IMG/VR virus record: IMGVR_UViG_3300038415_000032
Coordinates: 1 to 44,729 of that record
Reading direction: 5' to 3' (one strand)
Length of the DNA: 44,729 bases
From: a virus
A program made the translations under genes and the position numbers. This document shows positions 6,875 to 14,685 of the stretch, one piece after another. The number at the start of each line of letters is the position of its first letter. The first letter of the stretch is position 1. The notes below the pieces were generated by a model. The model saw only the letters and a list, made by a program, of their open reading frames with translations, had not been told where the DNA came from and did no database searches.

Positions 6875-8167
6875 ATGAAGATGAAGAAGACTGAAGACAT
6901 CGTCTGCCTTGTCATTGACAGCGGCATTTTCACCCACGTCGCCCGCCGACTGGCTCGCGATTACGCCCGGACTTTCTATTGGTCGCCATGGGAAACCGCC
7001 TTCCCCAAGTTCAAGGATGCCGTCATCGGTGATGGCTACGGCGACATCGAGCGCGTGGAGTCCATCTGGGATGTGATTCCATTCTGCGACTTGGTGGTGT
7101 TCACGGACATCGGCATGGCATCGCTCCAGAAGCAGCTCATCAGCATGGGCAAGGCCGTCTGGGGATGCCGTGATGCGGACGAGCTGGAGGCCCGGCGCGG
7201 CAAGTTCCTTGAGGTGCTCGCCACCACAAACCTACCCGTTCCCAAGTGTGACGAGGTGAAAGGCCTCAAAGCGCTGAAGGAATACCTATCAGAGAACCCC
7301 GACCGCTTCATAAAGGTAAGCACCTATCGCGGCGACTTCGAGACCTGCCACTTCCGCACCATGGAGGAGGACGAGGGGATGCTCGACGCGTGGGCGGTGA
7401 AGCTCGGCCCGCTCCGTGACGAGTTCACATTTTATGCGTTCCACCCCATTGACACAGAAATTGAAGACGGCATTGATACCTACTGCATTGATGGCCGTTG
7501 GCCTGAAACCGTTATTCACGGAATGGAGGCTAAAGATTCCGCCTACATTGGAGCCTTTCAGTCCATGGCCGAAGTCCCGGAGGAAGTCCGAATCGTAAAT
7601 AAGGAGTTCGGCCCGGTGCTGGCCAAGTATGGCTATCGCTCGGCGTTCTCCACGGAAGTCCGAATCACCAAGGAAGGCGAGAGTTTCTTCATTGACCCGA
7701 CCTGCCGCTTCCCGTCTCCGCCGTCACAGGTCATGTGCGAAATGGTTGGCAACCTCGGTGAAATCATGTGGCTGGGCGCGAACGGAATCCTTGTCGAGCC
7801 GGAGCAGGTGGCAGCGTTCGGGGTGCAGGCCATCATCAAGGTTGACCGGGATGACTGGGGCATCTTCATCATCCCCGACGAGCTTGACCAGTGGTTCAAG
7901 ATGTCCTTCTCCTGCAAGGTGGATGGAAAGATTTGCGTCCCGCCCGACCCGGCCGGCGTCAGTGAAATCGGCTGGCTATGCGCCATCGGCGACACCATCG
8001 AGGAGGCTGTCGAGTCCTTGCGCGAGAAGAAGGAGCTGCTACCGGAGGGCTGCCACTGCGAGTTTCAATCGCTTGCCGACCTGCTCTCCGAGATGGAAAA
8101 GGCCAAGGAATCCGGCATGGCCATGGCTGACCAGGAGATTCCAGACCCCTCCTCAATCATCGGTTGA
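6875..8167 (+). CDS. ATP-grasp-fold ligase-like protein
   Basis: The 430-aa product starts MKMKKTEDIVCLVIDSGIFT. It has a Rossmann-like pre-ATP-grasp region (residues about 7-110), then an ATP-grasp-like region with RFIKVSTYRGDFETCHFRTM (nucleotide-binding beta strands). Later comes ESFFIDPTCRFPSPPSQVMC, which resembles the metal/ATP-binding 'E-x-N-x-R' strand of PurD/D-Ala ligases but lacks the usual E-x-N. Such enzymes form amide or ester bonds through an acyl phosphate. Substrate unknown. The start is set at ATG 6875 because GGAGAAGG (6865-6872) is a good ribosome site at that spacing; a TTG at 6863 is in frame but poorly placed. An ATP-grasp gene between portal and scaffold is unusual. 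Confidence 0.65.
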   Translation: MKMKKTEDIVCLVIDSGIFTHVARRLARDYARTFYWSPWETAFPKFKDAVIGDGYGDIERVESIWDVIPFCDLVVFTDIGMASLQKQLISMGKAVWGCRDADELEARRGKFLEVLATTNLPVPKCDEVKGLKALKEYLSENPDRFIKVSTYRGDFETCHFRTMEEDEGMLDAWAVKLGPLRDEFTFYAFHPIDTEIEDGIDTYCIDGRWPETVIHGMEAKDSAYIGAFQSMAEVPEEVRIVNKEFGPVLAKYGYRSAFSTEVRITKEGESFFIDPTCRFPSPPSQVMCEMVGNLGEIMWLGANGILVEPEQVAAFGVQAIIKVDRDDWGIFIIPDELDQWFKMSFSCKVDGKICVPPDPAGVSEIGWLCAIGDTIEEAVESLREKKELLPEGCHCEFQSLADLLSEMEKAKESGMAMADQEIPDPSSIIG

Positions 8168-8181
8168 TTTCGGTTACAACC

Positions 8182-8209
8182 TTGACTACAAAACAATCGG
8201 TGCTATTGT
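8182..8209 (+). promoter_or_regulatory. Candidate promoter giving a leaderless transcript
   Basis: TTGACT (8182-8187), 16 bases, TATTGT (8204-8209). The next start codon, ATG 8216, lies where transcription would begin (about 7 bases after the -10), so the mRNA would have almost no leader. This repeats the arrangement at 2017-2051, where a TTGACT promoter is also followed directly by ATGGCAA. Confidence 0.5.
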
Positions 8210-8215
8210 CAACGC

Positions 8216-8356
8216 ATGGCAAATGCTCCAGCAAGTTCCGGCTGCAACTACGCACAGGCGATGTGCGACAGGACGCCTGTGTATGACAACGCCAAGCGCG
8301 CCCGCAAGTGCGGCAAGTGTGGCAAGAAACCCTGCGTATGCCGCCGGAAAAAGTAA
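8216..8356 (+). CDS. 46-aa cysteine-rich basic microprotein
   Basis: ATG 8216 to TAA 8354-8356. The product begins MANAPASSGCNYAQAMCDRT and ends with KCGKCGKKPCVCRRKK. This gives C-x2-C-x4-C-x-C, a compact metal-binding pattern in a basic tail that could bind nucleic acid. It is the first gene behind its own candidate promoter, within the head operon, and its 3' end overlaps the start of the next gene (8338). The role is not known; a small zinc-binding virion or assembly factor is one possibility. Confidence 0.6.
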   Translation: MANAPASSGCNYAQAMCDRTPVYDNAKRARKCGKCGKKPCVCRRKK

Positions 8357-8565
8357 CCATCCCGCCCGGGCTGCCGGTGTATAAAAAGCCGGTTGACCGT
8401 ATTCCGGCAACCGTGCCTGAATCGGTCAAGACCATGCATCCGCATGGCATCCTGAACAAGGCTCTGAGCCGGATGCTGCTGACCCACAAGAAACTTCCAA
8501 ACACGCTGAAGGGCAAACACGCCCCGAAGGTGCTGAAGAAAACCAAGAAACCAAAAGTCCTATGA
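8338..8565 (+). CDS. Basic small protein, 75 aa
   Basis: The start is placed at ATG 8338 (MPPEKVTIPPGLPVYKKPVD), since residues upstream of it in the same frame are antisense-like and overlap the Cys-rich protein. The C-terminus is very Lys-rich (GKHAPKVLKKTKKPKVL), suggesting DNA binding or packaging. The stop overlaps the next ATG (ATGA at 8562). It is not recognised. Confidence 0.55.
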   Translation: MPPEKVTIPPGLPVYKKPVDRIPATVPESVKTMHPHGILNKALSRMLLTHKKLPNTLKGKHAPKVLKKTKKPKVL

Positions 8566-8891
8566 CACAAACACTGCCAGTACCGCCTCCGCAAAAGAAC
8601 CCCAGCCCACGCGAACTGTTCCTGTCGTCCGCGCAGAACATTGATGAACACCACCGGATGATTGAGTCGGCTGCATTCCAGCGCGCTATCCAAGCAGCTC
8701 AGGCGCACTACGTCCGGGCCATGTGCGCCACCGCTCCGCCGGAGATTGGCACCGAGGAATACCAGCGAGCGTCCTCCACTGTGTTCAACCGCATACAGGG
8801 CATGAACGACTTCGTGTCGCTGCTGCTACAGCTTGCCGAGCTTCCGCAACCGCCGTCTGAAAAGAAGCAGCGCACTGACAACCTTTCCTGA
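8562..8891 (+). CDS. Hypothetical helical protein, 109 aa
   Basis: It is coupled to the preceding gene by ATGA. A Pro-rich N-terminus (MTQTLPVPPPQKNPSPRELF) is followed by two predicted helices (MIESAAFQRAIQAAQAHYVR and STVFNRIQGMNDFVSLLLQL). There is no enzyme motif. It lies directly before the scaffold gene, where small head-assembly proteins occur. The function is unassigned. Confidence 0.65.
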   Translation: MTQTLPVPPPQKNPSPRELFLSSAQNIDEHHRMIESAAFQRAIQAAQAHYVRAMCATAPPEIGTEEYQRASSTVFNRIQGMNDFVSLLLQLAELPQPPSEKKQRTDNLS

Positions 8892-8893
8892 TT

Positions 8894-10120
8894 ATGAGAA
8901 TCTTGAGAATGCCTGATGGCGATGGCGGCACTCCGCCACCGGCCGCGCCGCCGTCTTCACCAGCACAGCCGGCCGCTCCGGTCGCCGCGCCAGCCGGGTC
9001 AATTCCTCCGCCGGTCACGCCCACAGCTCCACCGGCCAAGGGTTCGGCTAAGTCCAGGATGTTCGGAGAACTGGGCAAGCTGGGTGACAAGGGTGCCACT
9101 CCGCCCGCCGCTCCAGCTCCTGCCGCTCCAAAGGCCGAGCCCCCTGTGGTCGAGCCAAGGGTTGAACCGAAGGATAAGCCGAATCCGTGGAAGCTATACG
9201 AGGAGTCCAAGACCAAAATCAAGGAATACGAAGGCAAGGTAGCCGAACTGGAGAAGCTTCGCATCACACCGGAGCGCCAGAAGGAAATCGAGCAGCTCAA
9301 TGCGCGCGCCGACGAACTGGAGAAGGAAATCCGCTACGTCAACTACACCAAGTCCAAGGAGTTTCAGGAGCAATACCAGCGCCCATACGACGACGCTTGG
9401 AAGCGCGCAATGGGCGATTTGGGTGAACTGACCGTTGCTTCTGGTGATGGCGGCGAGCGTTCCATGACTGCCGGTGACATCCTCGACTTGGTGAACCTTC
9501 CGCTCGGAGAAGCCCGCAAGCTGGCAGTAGAACGCTTCGGCGACTTCGCGGACGACGTAATGCAGCATCGCAAGGAAATCCGTCAGCTCTACGACAAGCA
9601 GTCGGCGCGGCTGGCGGAAGTCAAGGGTGAGGGCATTGAGCGCGACAAGCAGCGGCAGGTTGAAAACCAGCGGCGACACCTCGCGGCAACCAAGGAAATC
9701 AACGACACCTGGAACCAGGCCAACGAATCGCTCAAGACCCACGAGAAATACGGCGCTTACTTCAAGGAAGTGGACGGAGACCAGGAGGGCAACCAGCGTC
9801 TCGCCAAGGGTTTTGCACTGGCAGACCGGGCATTCTCCGAGAACCCTATGGCTCCCGGTCTGAAGCCGGAAGACCGCAAGGCCATCGTTGAGCGACACGC
9901 CGCCGTAAGGAACCGCGCCGCCGCCTTTGGTCGGCTGGTCTTCCGTAACCAGCAGAAGGATGCCCGCATCGCCGAGCTCGCCAAGGAGCTGGAAGGCTAC
10001 AAGCAGGCCGAGCCTCCGGGTGGCGGTGGTGGCGCGCCTCCGCCCAAGGGTGGAGCAGCCGCTCCTCGCCGGGGCATGGCCGGTCTCCATGACGCCATGG
10101 TGAAGAAGTTCGGTGGCTGA
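8894..10120 (+). CDS. Putative scaffolding protein
   Basis: The 408-aa product has a long disordered Pro/Ala N-terminus (residues about 10-100) and a coiled-coil region with KIKEYEGKVAELEKLRITPE and EQLNARADELEKEIRYVN. More helices follow, then a Gly/Pro linker and a short basic C-terminus (MAGLHDAMVKKFGG). This architecture, its position directly upstream of the capsid gene, and its size fit an internal scaffold, whose C-terminal helix usually contacts the coat protein. The assignment is by architecture and context only. Start ATG 8894; ATG 8909 (MPDGDGG) is an alternative. A terminator follows (10144-10180). Confidence 0.7.
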   Translation: MRILRMPDGDGGTPPPAAPPSSPAQPAAPVAAPAGSIPPPVTPTAPPAKGSAKSRMFGELGKLGDKGATPPAAPAPAAPKAEPPVVEPRVEPKDKPNPWKLYEESKTKIKEYEGKVAELEKLRITPERQKEIEQLNARADELEKEIRYVNYTKSKEFQEQYQRPYDDAWKRAMGDLGELTVASGDGGERSMTAGDILDLVNLPLGEARKLAVERFGDFADDVMQHRKEIRQLYDKQSARLAEVKGEGIERDKQRQVENQRRHLAATKEINDTWNQANESLKTHEKYGAYFKEVDGDQEGNQRLAKGFALADRAFSENPMAPGLKPEDRKAIVERHAAVRNRAAAFGRLVFRNQQKDARIAELAKELEGYKQAEPPGGGGGAPPPKGGAAAPRRGMAGLHDAMVKKFGG

Positions 10121-10143
10121 ACAATTATCGGGTGGGTGATGAG

Positions 10144-10180
10144 TCCCCGCTGGAGAAATCTGGCGGGGATTTTATTTTTT
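10144..10180 (+). terminator. Rho-independent terminator after the scaffold gene
   Basis: The stem TCCCCGC (10144-10150) pairs with GCGGGGA (10163-10169) around a 12-base loop, followed by a long T-rich tract to 10180. It separates the portal-scaffold unit from the capsid unit, whose own promoter starts three bases later. Confidence 0.8.
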
Positions 10181-10182
10181 AT

Positions 10183-10211
10183 TTGACAGTTATCGTTGAC
10201 GGGGGTAAGAC
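10183..10211 (+). promoter_or_regulatory. Candidate capsid promoter and long 5' leader
   Basis: TTGACA (10183-10188), 17 bases, TAAGAC (10206-10211), immediately downstream of a terminator. The predicted start near 10218 would leave a leader of about 180 bases before the capsid ATG at 10398. The leader ends in an AT-rich, probably unstructured stretch (10365-10397) just before the start, with no clear Shine-Dalgarno. The stretch 10121-10397 contains no gene that I support. Confidence 0.5.
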
Positions 10212-10397
10212 TTAAACATCGACCCTTCAATGGGCAAGAGTCCGTGAATGAGCGCGGCAAAGTCAGAGGCGTGACAAAATACGCCCTTCGGAAGCCGGGT
10301 CTTCTCAAAACCCACAATCAACAGCTTTGTCTCCCCGCTGTGTGGTGGTGTGAGTTCAAGCTGTTAAAATCAATCAATTTTTTAACATTACAAATTT

Positions 10398-11978
10398 ATG
10401 AGTTGCCCTACTGCGATAATTGCGGCCTGCGATTTTCCTAATTTTCTTGTCGATCAGACCCCGAAGTTTGACGAAATCATCATGGAAGACATCCGGCCCA
10501 CCGATGGCTGGCTGTTGAACGTATCCACCGGCACCACACCGATGGGAACCCCGACTGAAATCACCCAAGACCGTTTCCGCCATGTGTTTCCGAACACCAC
10601 GAAGGCGTGGAGCCGGGTCGTGGCCAATGGCCCCGGCTGCCAGGGCAACCCCTGCGACCCGACCGAACATCAAATCGGCTGGGGTGCTGACCGTCTGACT
10701 TATTACAGCGAACAGCAGACCTGGTCGACGCCCCTCATGTGCTACGACCAAGACATGCACATCACCCAGGCCGAGGCGCACATCTCCCAAATCATCAACG
10801 AAATCCTCCGGCCGGCGACGACCGACATTTCGAGCGCCTTCCTACGCAAACGCGCGCTGGTGTGGGCGAAACAGAAATGGGCTGCCAACAGCTCCATGAC
10901 CCCGTTCACGTTCCAGTGGACTTCCCCGGTCAGCGGCGCGCTCGGCGGGCCGAACGGCGACGAGGAAATCTACTTCTACACCAACATCAGCCCGGGCAAC
11001 GTCTATCTGCTGGCCCCGCAGATGTTGCAGGCCCGGTTCAGCCCGCTCATGCGGCGCGGCTATGCCGGCAAGAACCCGTTCAAGGAGACCACTGCGTTCA
11101 TCGAGCTGGTCACGGACATGGACACCTGCTTCCAGCTGGAAAGGCTGGCGAACAACGGCACCGGCGGAGCGCCCACCATCTCCGGCAACTGGCGCTTCAC
11201 CGAATGGAACGCGGCCAGCGAATACTGGCGCTATGGTTTCAGCGGCCAGATTGGCAACTTCCAGGTGCGCGTGGACGAGCTGGGTCTCCGGTTCAACTAC
11301 GTCAACGACCTTGGCGCGAGCTACACCAACCGCTACCAGTATCAGGTCATCCTGCCCTTCCGCAACGGCATCACCTCCGGCGCTGGCGGCTCTCCCGGCC
11401 TAGGCTCGGATGCCAACCCGGACTTCGATACGGCTCAGTTCGCCATGAGCTACATCTGGCACAAGAAGGCCATGGAGCTGCTCGTCCCGGACGCGGCCCC
11501 GCTCAACTCGGAACTGCCCTTCGGCCATCGCGACTTCGGCGGCAAATGGCAGTTCCAGATGCACGACCTTGGTGCCGATGTCAACGGCAACGCCATCAAG
11601 AACGCGTGGCAGAACAAGGGCCGGTTTGCGTCCTGGTTCAAGTATTACGTCCGCCCGCTCCACACGGAGTTTGCGGAAGCAATCTTCCACAAGCGCCAGC
11701 AGAGCGTCATCCCGAACATCCAGACCGCCAACACGGATGCGACGATGGGCTACCCGGTGCAGGAATACAACAGCGCGTTGCCGAACTGCCCGCTGCCCGG
11801 CAGCTGGCCGAACGGCCGCGTTGCGGTCGCCACCGGCTTCGGGGTTGACCCGGTTCCGTCGGTGAGCGTGGTCATCCAAGGCGTGTCGGTCGCCATCAGC
11901 GACGGCAGCACGGCGAACACGACCCCGGTGGACACGTTCCAGACCACTGCGCTGGACGCGAACACGCTCGACGCGTAA
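10398..11978 (+). CDS. Major capsid protein
   Basis: The 526-aa product starts MSCPTAIIAACDFPNFLVDQ. It has the long, mixed alpha/beta, Trp/Tyr/Asn-rich composition typical of coat proteins, for example GNWRFTEWNAASEYWRYGFS and NAIKNAWQNKGRFASWFKYY. It sits between scaffold and tail genes and is the only gene with both its own promoter and flanking hairpins, as expected for the most highly expressed structural gene. The C-terminal 50 residues (VSVVIQGVSVAISDGSTANT...) are Ser/Thr/Ala-rich and may be a surface extension. HK97-type fold is presumed, not shown. There is no strong ribosome-binding site. Confidence 0.8.
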   Translation: MSCPTAIIAACDFPNFLVDQTPKFDEIIMEDIRPTDGWLLNVSTGTTPMGTPTEITQDRFRHVFPNTTKAWSRVVANGPGCQGNPCDPTEHQIGWGADRLTYYSEQQTWSTPLMCYDQDMHITQAEAHISQIINEILRPATTDISSAFLRKRALVWAKQKWAANSSMTPFTFQWTSPVSGALGGPNGDEEIYFYTNISPGNVYLLAPQMLQARFSPLMRRGYAGKNPFKETTAFIELVTDMDTCFQLERLANNGTGGAPTISGNWRFTEWNAASEYWRYGFSGQIGNFQVRVDELGLRFNYVNDLGASYTNRYQYQVILPFRNGITSGAGGSPGLGSDANPDFDTAQFAMSYIWHKKAMELLVPDAAPLNSELPFGHRDFGGKWQFQMHDLGADVNGNAIKNAWQNKGRFASWFKYYVRPLHTEFAEAIFHKRQQSVIPNIQTANTDATMGYPVQEYNSALPNCPLPGSWPNGRVAVATGFGVDPVPSVSVVIQGVSVAISDGSTANTTPVDTFQTTALDANTLDA

Positions 11979-11985
11979 GGACGGT

Positions 11986-12025
11986 TTGACGCGCGGCTGC
12001 GGCGGGACTATCCTGCCGCAGCCGC
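11986..12025 (+). terminator. Strong hairpin after the capsid gene, overlapping a promoter-like sequence
   Basis: A 15-bp stem with one G-T pair, GCGGCTGCGGCGGGA (11993-12007) with TCCTGCCGCAGCCGC (12011-12025), and a 3-base loop follows the capsid stop by 14 bases. The T-tract is poor, so it may be a partial terminator, an mRNA-stability element or an RNase site that sets capsid expression above that of downstream genes. The same bases contain TTGACG (11986-11991), 17 bases, TATCCT (12009-12014), a possible promoter for the 12047 gene. Confidence 0.6.
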
Positions 12026-12046
12026 TTAACTGCGGATACCATCCTT

Positions 12047-12313
12047 ATGCCACAAGAAGACCTCTACGACGACTCGCCGGACGGCGGCGACAACGCACAA
12101 GCCGAGGCTCCCGCCTCTGGCAAGACCTGCCTGCTCCCCAAGTCCGCGTTCCCTGATGCCAAGCCTGGGGACACCATCTCAGTAGAGGTGGTTCGAGTCC
12201 ACGAGCAGGAGATTGAAGTCCAGCCCGCCGGCCAGAAGACCGAGGAGCCGGACGAACCCGCACAGGCTCCACCGCCGAAAGGTGACGGTCTCAGCTCCAT
12301 GTTGGAGGATTGA
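12047..12313 (+). CDS. Acidic, Pro-rich small protein, 88 aa
   Basis: Start ATG 12047. An acidic N-terminus (MPQEDLYDDSPDGGDNAQAE) precedes a short beta-like core (LLPKSAFPDAKPGDTISVEV) and a Pro-rich tail. The composition suggests a mostly disordered capsid-associated or decoration-type protein. No family is recognised. Two bases separate its stop from the next ATG (12315). Confidence 0.6.
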   Translation: MPQEDLYDDSPDGGDNAQAEAPASGKTCLLPKSAFPDAKPGDTISVEVVRVHEQEIEVQPAGQKTEEPDEPAQAPPPKGDGLSSMLED

Positions 12314-12314
12314 T

Positions 12315-12701
12315 ATGGCCTACGATTTCCAAACCCTGCTGTCCAGTGTGACGGACTACGCGGCCTCTGGAGAAGTCTCCGGCCCGCAGCTCTTAAAGCT
12401 GGCCTTGCTCAAATCCATCGCTGCAACGATGGCTCCTACCATGCCAACCGACTACCAATCTCTCCTGTCCAACACCAATGTCCCCGGCTGGCTGTCCTGC
12501 GCCTACCCCAGCGTTGGTCAGCTCCTTGAACTGTCGCTGCTGTCCATCATCGCCGGAGGTTCCGTCGGTGGCGGCGCGTCCATCACCACCGGCAACTACG
12601 CCGGAGGGACGCCAAACTTCACCCCCGCCAGCGGAACTGGCATCGCCATTGACACCAGCAACAACCGCGTCTGGTGGTATTTCAACGGCGGCTGGAATTG
12701 A
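12315..12701 (+). CDS. Structural protein with a C-terminal beta module, 128 aa
   Basis: The start is placed at ATG 12315, directly after the preceding stop; upstream in-frame sequence is antisense-like. The N-terminal two thirds are helical with hydrophobic repeats (LLKLALLKSIAATMAPTMPT, LLELSLLSIIAGG). The C-terminus, GTPNFTPASGTGIAIDTSNN then RVWWYFNGGWN, matches the module repeated three times at the end of the tail protein (20745-21191): G-x-P...P...G-x-x-x-D...W-x-x-x-G...W. It may be a head or tail accessory protein sharing that binding module. Confidence 0.6.
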   Translation: MAYDFQTLLSSVTDYAASGEVSGPQLLKLALLKSIAATMAPTMPTDYQSLLSNTNVPGWLSCAYPSVGQLLELSLLSIIAGGSVGGGASITTGNYAGGTPNFTPASGTGIAIDTSNNRVWWYFNGGWN

Positions 12702-12705
12702 TTTT

Positions 12706-14031
12706 ATGAAAAACTCACTCATCCTCATCTTCACACTGCTCTGCCTGAAATTATTAGGAGCGGTCTCATACTACGGCACTTTCACCGGCGACGGCGGCGG
12801 CCTGACGAATCTGCCGGCAGCCACCTCCTCCGGCGGCGGGGTGACGAACTTTTACGGCGCGGTTTCTACCAACACCGTCTGGCTTTCGTCGGCTGGATTT
12901 AGCGGAACCTATACTAATCTGGCATCAGCCATCGGCGCAGTCAGCAACTTAAACGGAGCACCTTGCTGGCTGACGTTTGCGCCCGGATTCAATTATCCAA
13001 CACCCGATGGGTTTCAATGCTGGATAACAAATGTCTCGTTTCATGCCTACGGTGCTTCCATCACCGCGTCCGGTATAGCGTCAAATAACTTTGGCAGCGA
13101 AGCGTGGTTTAACATTTATGGAGCATCTGCAATTTTGGGCGGTTCGTGGACTGACAATCCCACCAACGGCCTTTCATCGCAACCGTTCGCGTTTTATGAT
13201 AATCCATCGCAAGGGTTAAGGAGTTCGGTCGAGGTAGCTGACGGAACCTTCGCCGGCTGGACTGGCAACATTGGCGGTTTTTGGTTTGGAACAAATAATT
13301 ATGCCAACATCCATCGCAACACTTTCAATTCTTGGTCGACAACGTGCAACTTTTTTATAGCGGGAGCCGGCGTTACAAACAACCGCCCGAATTACAATAA
13401 CACGCTAAACTTTGATTACAATGTGGCGAACTTTATATTCACCAATAACACATACATGAATAGTATTTTGGTGGCTGGAATCTATCCGGTCGGAGTGGAA
13501 AGCAGCGTGGACTATCTAAACGCAACGCACAATACATTCAACTGTCTTGCGACAATTCCAACCAACTCGCTAGGAAACGCCAATTCAGTTTATTGTTTCT
13601 ACCTGCAAACACCGACTGGTAGTTCGACGGTCAACACCGCCAACCTTGGATTCAATAGCTTCACATCAATAACAAATAATCTTTTTCCGGGGCAATCTTG
13701 GGAAATCTTCGATCAGCTCGGTTCGTCATCAAGGGTTCGCCTGTTTATTGCCGGGCAATATGATGCGACCCTTTGCACAACTAACAGGTTCAGTCCGGTC
13801 AAAATTCAAGGCGGTTTTCAAATCAACCAAGGCACGACAAACGCATATGTCCTGACCTCTTTTACGGCTGTGTTTCAAAATGCCTTTTCAGATACCAATT
13901 ACACCGCGACAGAGACGGGCAACGGCTTTGCAATCGCGTCCAGCTATGTCTCGTCAAAGACCACTACGAACTGCGTGTTTAACATGACATCGTCAACTGG
14001 TTTAATTGATTGGATTGCGATTCACCCATGA
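12706..14031 (+). CDS. Appendage/fibre-like protein with an N-terminal signal peptide, 441 aa
   Basis: Start ATG 12706, five bases after the preceding stop. The N-terminus MKNSLILIFTLLCLKLLGAV is a Sec-type signal (basic n-region, hydrophobic core, small residues), followed by TFTGDGGGLTNLPAATSSGG. The GDG-x-GLTNL motif is common in phage fibres and bacterial surface proteins. The rest is Asn/Thr/Ser-rich with many short beta-type segments (right-handed beta-helix or spike-like). A signal peptide on a virion protein is unusual; see also 21191 and 22744. Its stop overlaps the next ATG. AT content rises here compared with the capsid genes, suggesting a separate origin. Confidence 0.65.
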   Translation: MKNSLILIFTLLCLKLLGAVSYYGTFTGDGGGLTNLPAATSSGGGVTNFYGAVSTNTVWLSSAGFSGTYTNLASAIGAVSNLNGAPCWLTFAPGFNYPTPDGFQCWITNVSFHAYGASITASGIASNNFGSEAWFNIYGASAILGGSWTDNPTNGLSSQPFAFYDNPSQGLRSSVEVADGTFAGWTGNIGGFWFGTNNYANIHRNTFNSWSTTCNFFIAGAGVTNNRPNYNNTLNFDYNVANFIFTNNTYMNSILVAGIYPVGVESSVDYLNATHNTFNCLATIPTNSLGNANSVYCFYLQTPTGSSTVNTANLGFNSFTSITNNLFPGQSWEIFDQLGSSSRVRLFIAGQYDATLCTTNRFSPVKIQGGFQINQGTTNAYVLTSFTAVFQNAFSDTNYTATETGNGFAIASSYVSSKTTTNCVFNMTSSTGLIDWIAIHP

Positions 14032-14169
14032 AACCGCTCCGCCCCGCCATCCTGATTCTGCTCTGCGTGGCGCTGGCACTGCTGCCCGGCCAACCCAAAC
14101 AACTGGATTGAGCAGGGCGGAAACCCTTATATCTGGCTTTGGCAGGACTCTGACATCTACGGAAAATGA
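14028..14169 (+). pseudogene. Small secreted-type protein with a one-base frameshift (46 aa if repaired)
   Basis: ATG 14028 overlaps the previous stop. The first frame gives a signal-like segment MKPLRPAILILLCVALALLP and stops after 27 codons. Removing one C of the CCC run near 14086-14089 continues the protein as ANPNNWIEQGGNPYIWLWQD and then SDIYGK, ending at TGA 14167-14169. The span of 142 bases is 141 plus one, as expected for one inserted base. It looks like a short exported or periplasmic peptide in the lysis region. Either a sequencing error or a recent mutation explains it. Confidence 0.5.
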
Positions 14170-14225
14170 AACACCCGACACCAAACCATTGCCTGCTGAC
14201 GAAACGGCGGCATAAGAAGAAATGA
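14166..14225 (+). CDS. 19-aa basic micro-ORF
   Basis: ATG 14166 overlaps the stop of the preceding frame by four bases (ATGA). The peptide MKHPTPNHCLLTKRRHKKK is very basic. It could be a translated coupling peptide between two lysis-region genes, or chance. Support is the overlap only. Confidence 0.2.
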   Translation: MKHPTPNHCLLTKRRHKKK

Positions 14226-14228
14226 CTT

Positions 14229-14634
14229 ATGAGCGAAATCCATCCAGAAAACAATGAGCGGCTGACAAAGTTTGAAAGACCGGATTGAATCTATGATGCT
14301 CGCCACTGAAACATCCGGCACCTCCATTGGGCAATGGGGGACGTTCATCTCCATCGTGCTGTTTGCCGTCGGCTCTCTGTATGCCAAGGTCAAGGACTCA
14401 AAGAAAGATTCCCTGGCGCAGCAGATTCAGAAAGAACAGAGGGACTGCCTGCGACAGATTGAGGTGGGTCAGTCCACTCAGAACGGAAAGCTAGCCAAGG
14501 TCACAGAGCTAAACGAAAGCCATTACACGGCGGTCATGGAAATCAGCCGGGCTCGGCATGAGGAGATGCTGCGGGCGTTGAACAACATCTGCAAGCATTC
14601 CCAGAGCGACGACTACCCCAAAAAACAAGTTTGA
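14229..14634 (+). pseudogene. Spanin-like inner-membrane protein with a one-base frameshift (134 aa if repaired)
   Basis: ATG 14229 gives MSEIHPENNERLTKFERPD and a stop. Dropping one T of the TTT run at 14271-14273 joins it in frame to LKDRIESMMLATETSGTSIG..., which runs to TGA 14632-14634. The span is 406 bases (405 plus one). The joined protein has a single N-terminal membrane helix (GTFISIVLFAVGSLYAKVKD). A charged coiled-coil domain follows (QQIQKEQRDCLRQIEVGQST and beyond), the topology of an i-spanin or Rz-like protein. It precedes the holin/lipoprotein gene. Without repair, translation could start only from TTG 14272. Confidence 0.6.
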
Positions 14635-14658
14635 CGATCCGCTGTTTGCTGCTATGTT
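14631..14658 (+). promoter_or_regulatory. Candidate promoter before the holin/lipoprotein gene
   Basis: TTGACG (14631-14636), 16 bases, TATGTT (14653-14658), overlapping the stop of the spanin-like gene. The start codon ATG 14686 lies 27 bases downstream of the -10. This would allow separate timing of lysis gene expression. Confidence 0.5.
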
Positions 14659-14685
14659 TCCACCGTCAGTCAACCAAACAAAATT

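Noticed and set aside
9194-10090. Long minus-strand frame (298 codons) under the scaffold gene
   Set aside because: Mirror of the scaffold codons; hydrophobic Leu/Val-rich antisense composition and no place in an operon.
10196-10441. Plus-strand ORF of 81 codons across the capsid leader
   Set aside because: It overlaps the capsid start, lacks a ribosome site and has shadow-like composition; treated as untranslated leader.
10739-11848. Plus-strand frame of 369 codons inside the capsid gene
   Set aside because: Arg/Ala/His-rich shifted reading of the capsid gene; the capsid frame has the better composition and context.
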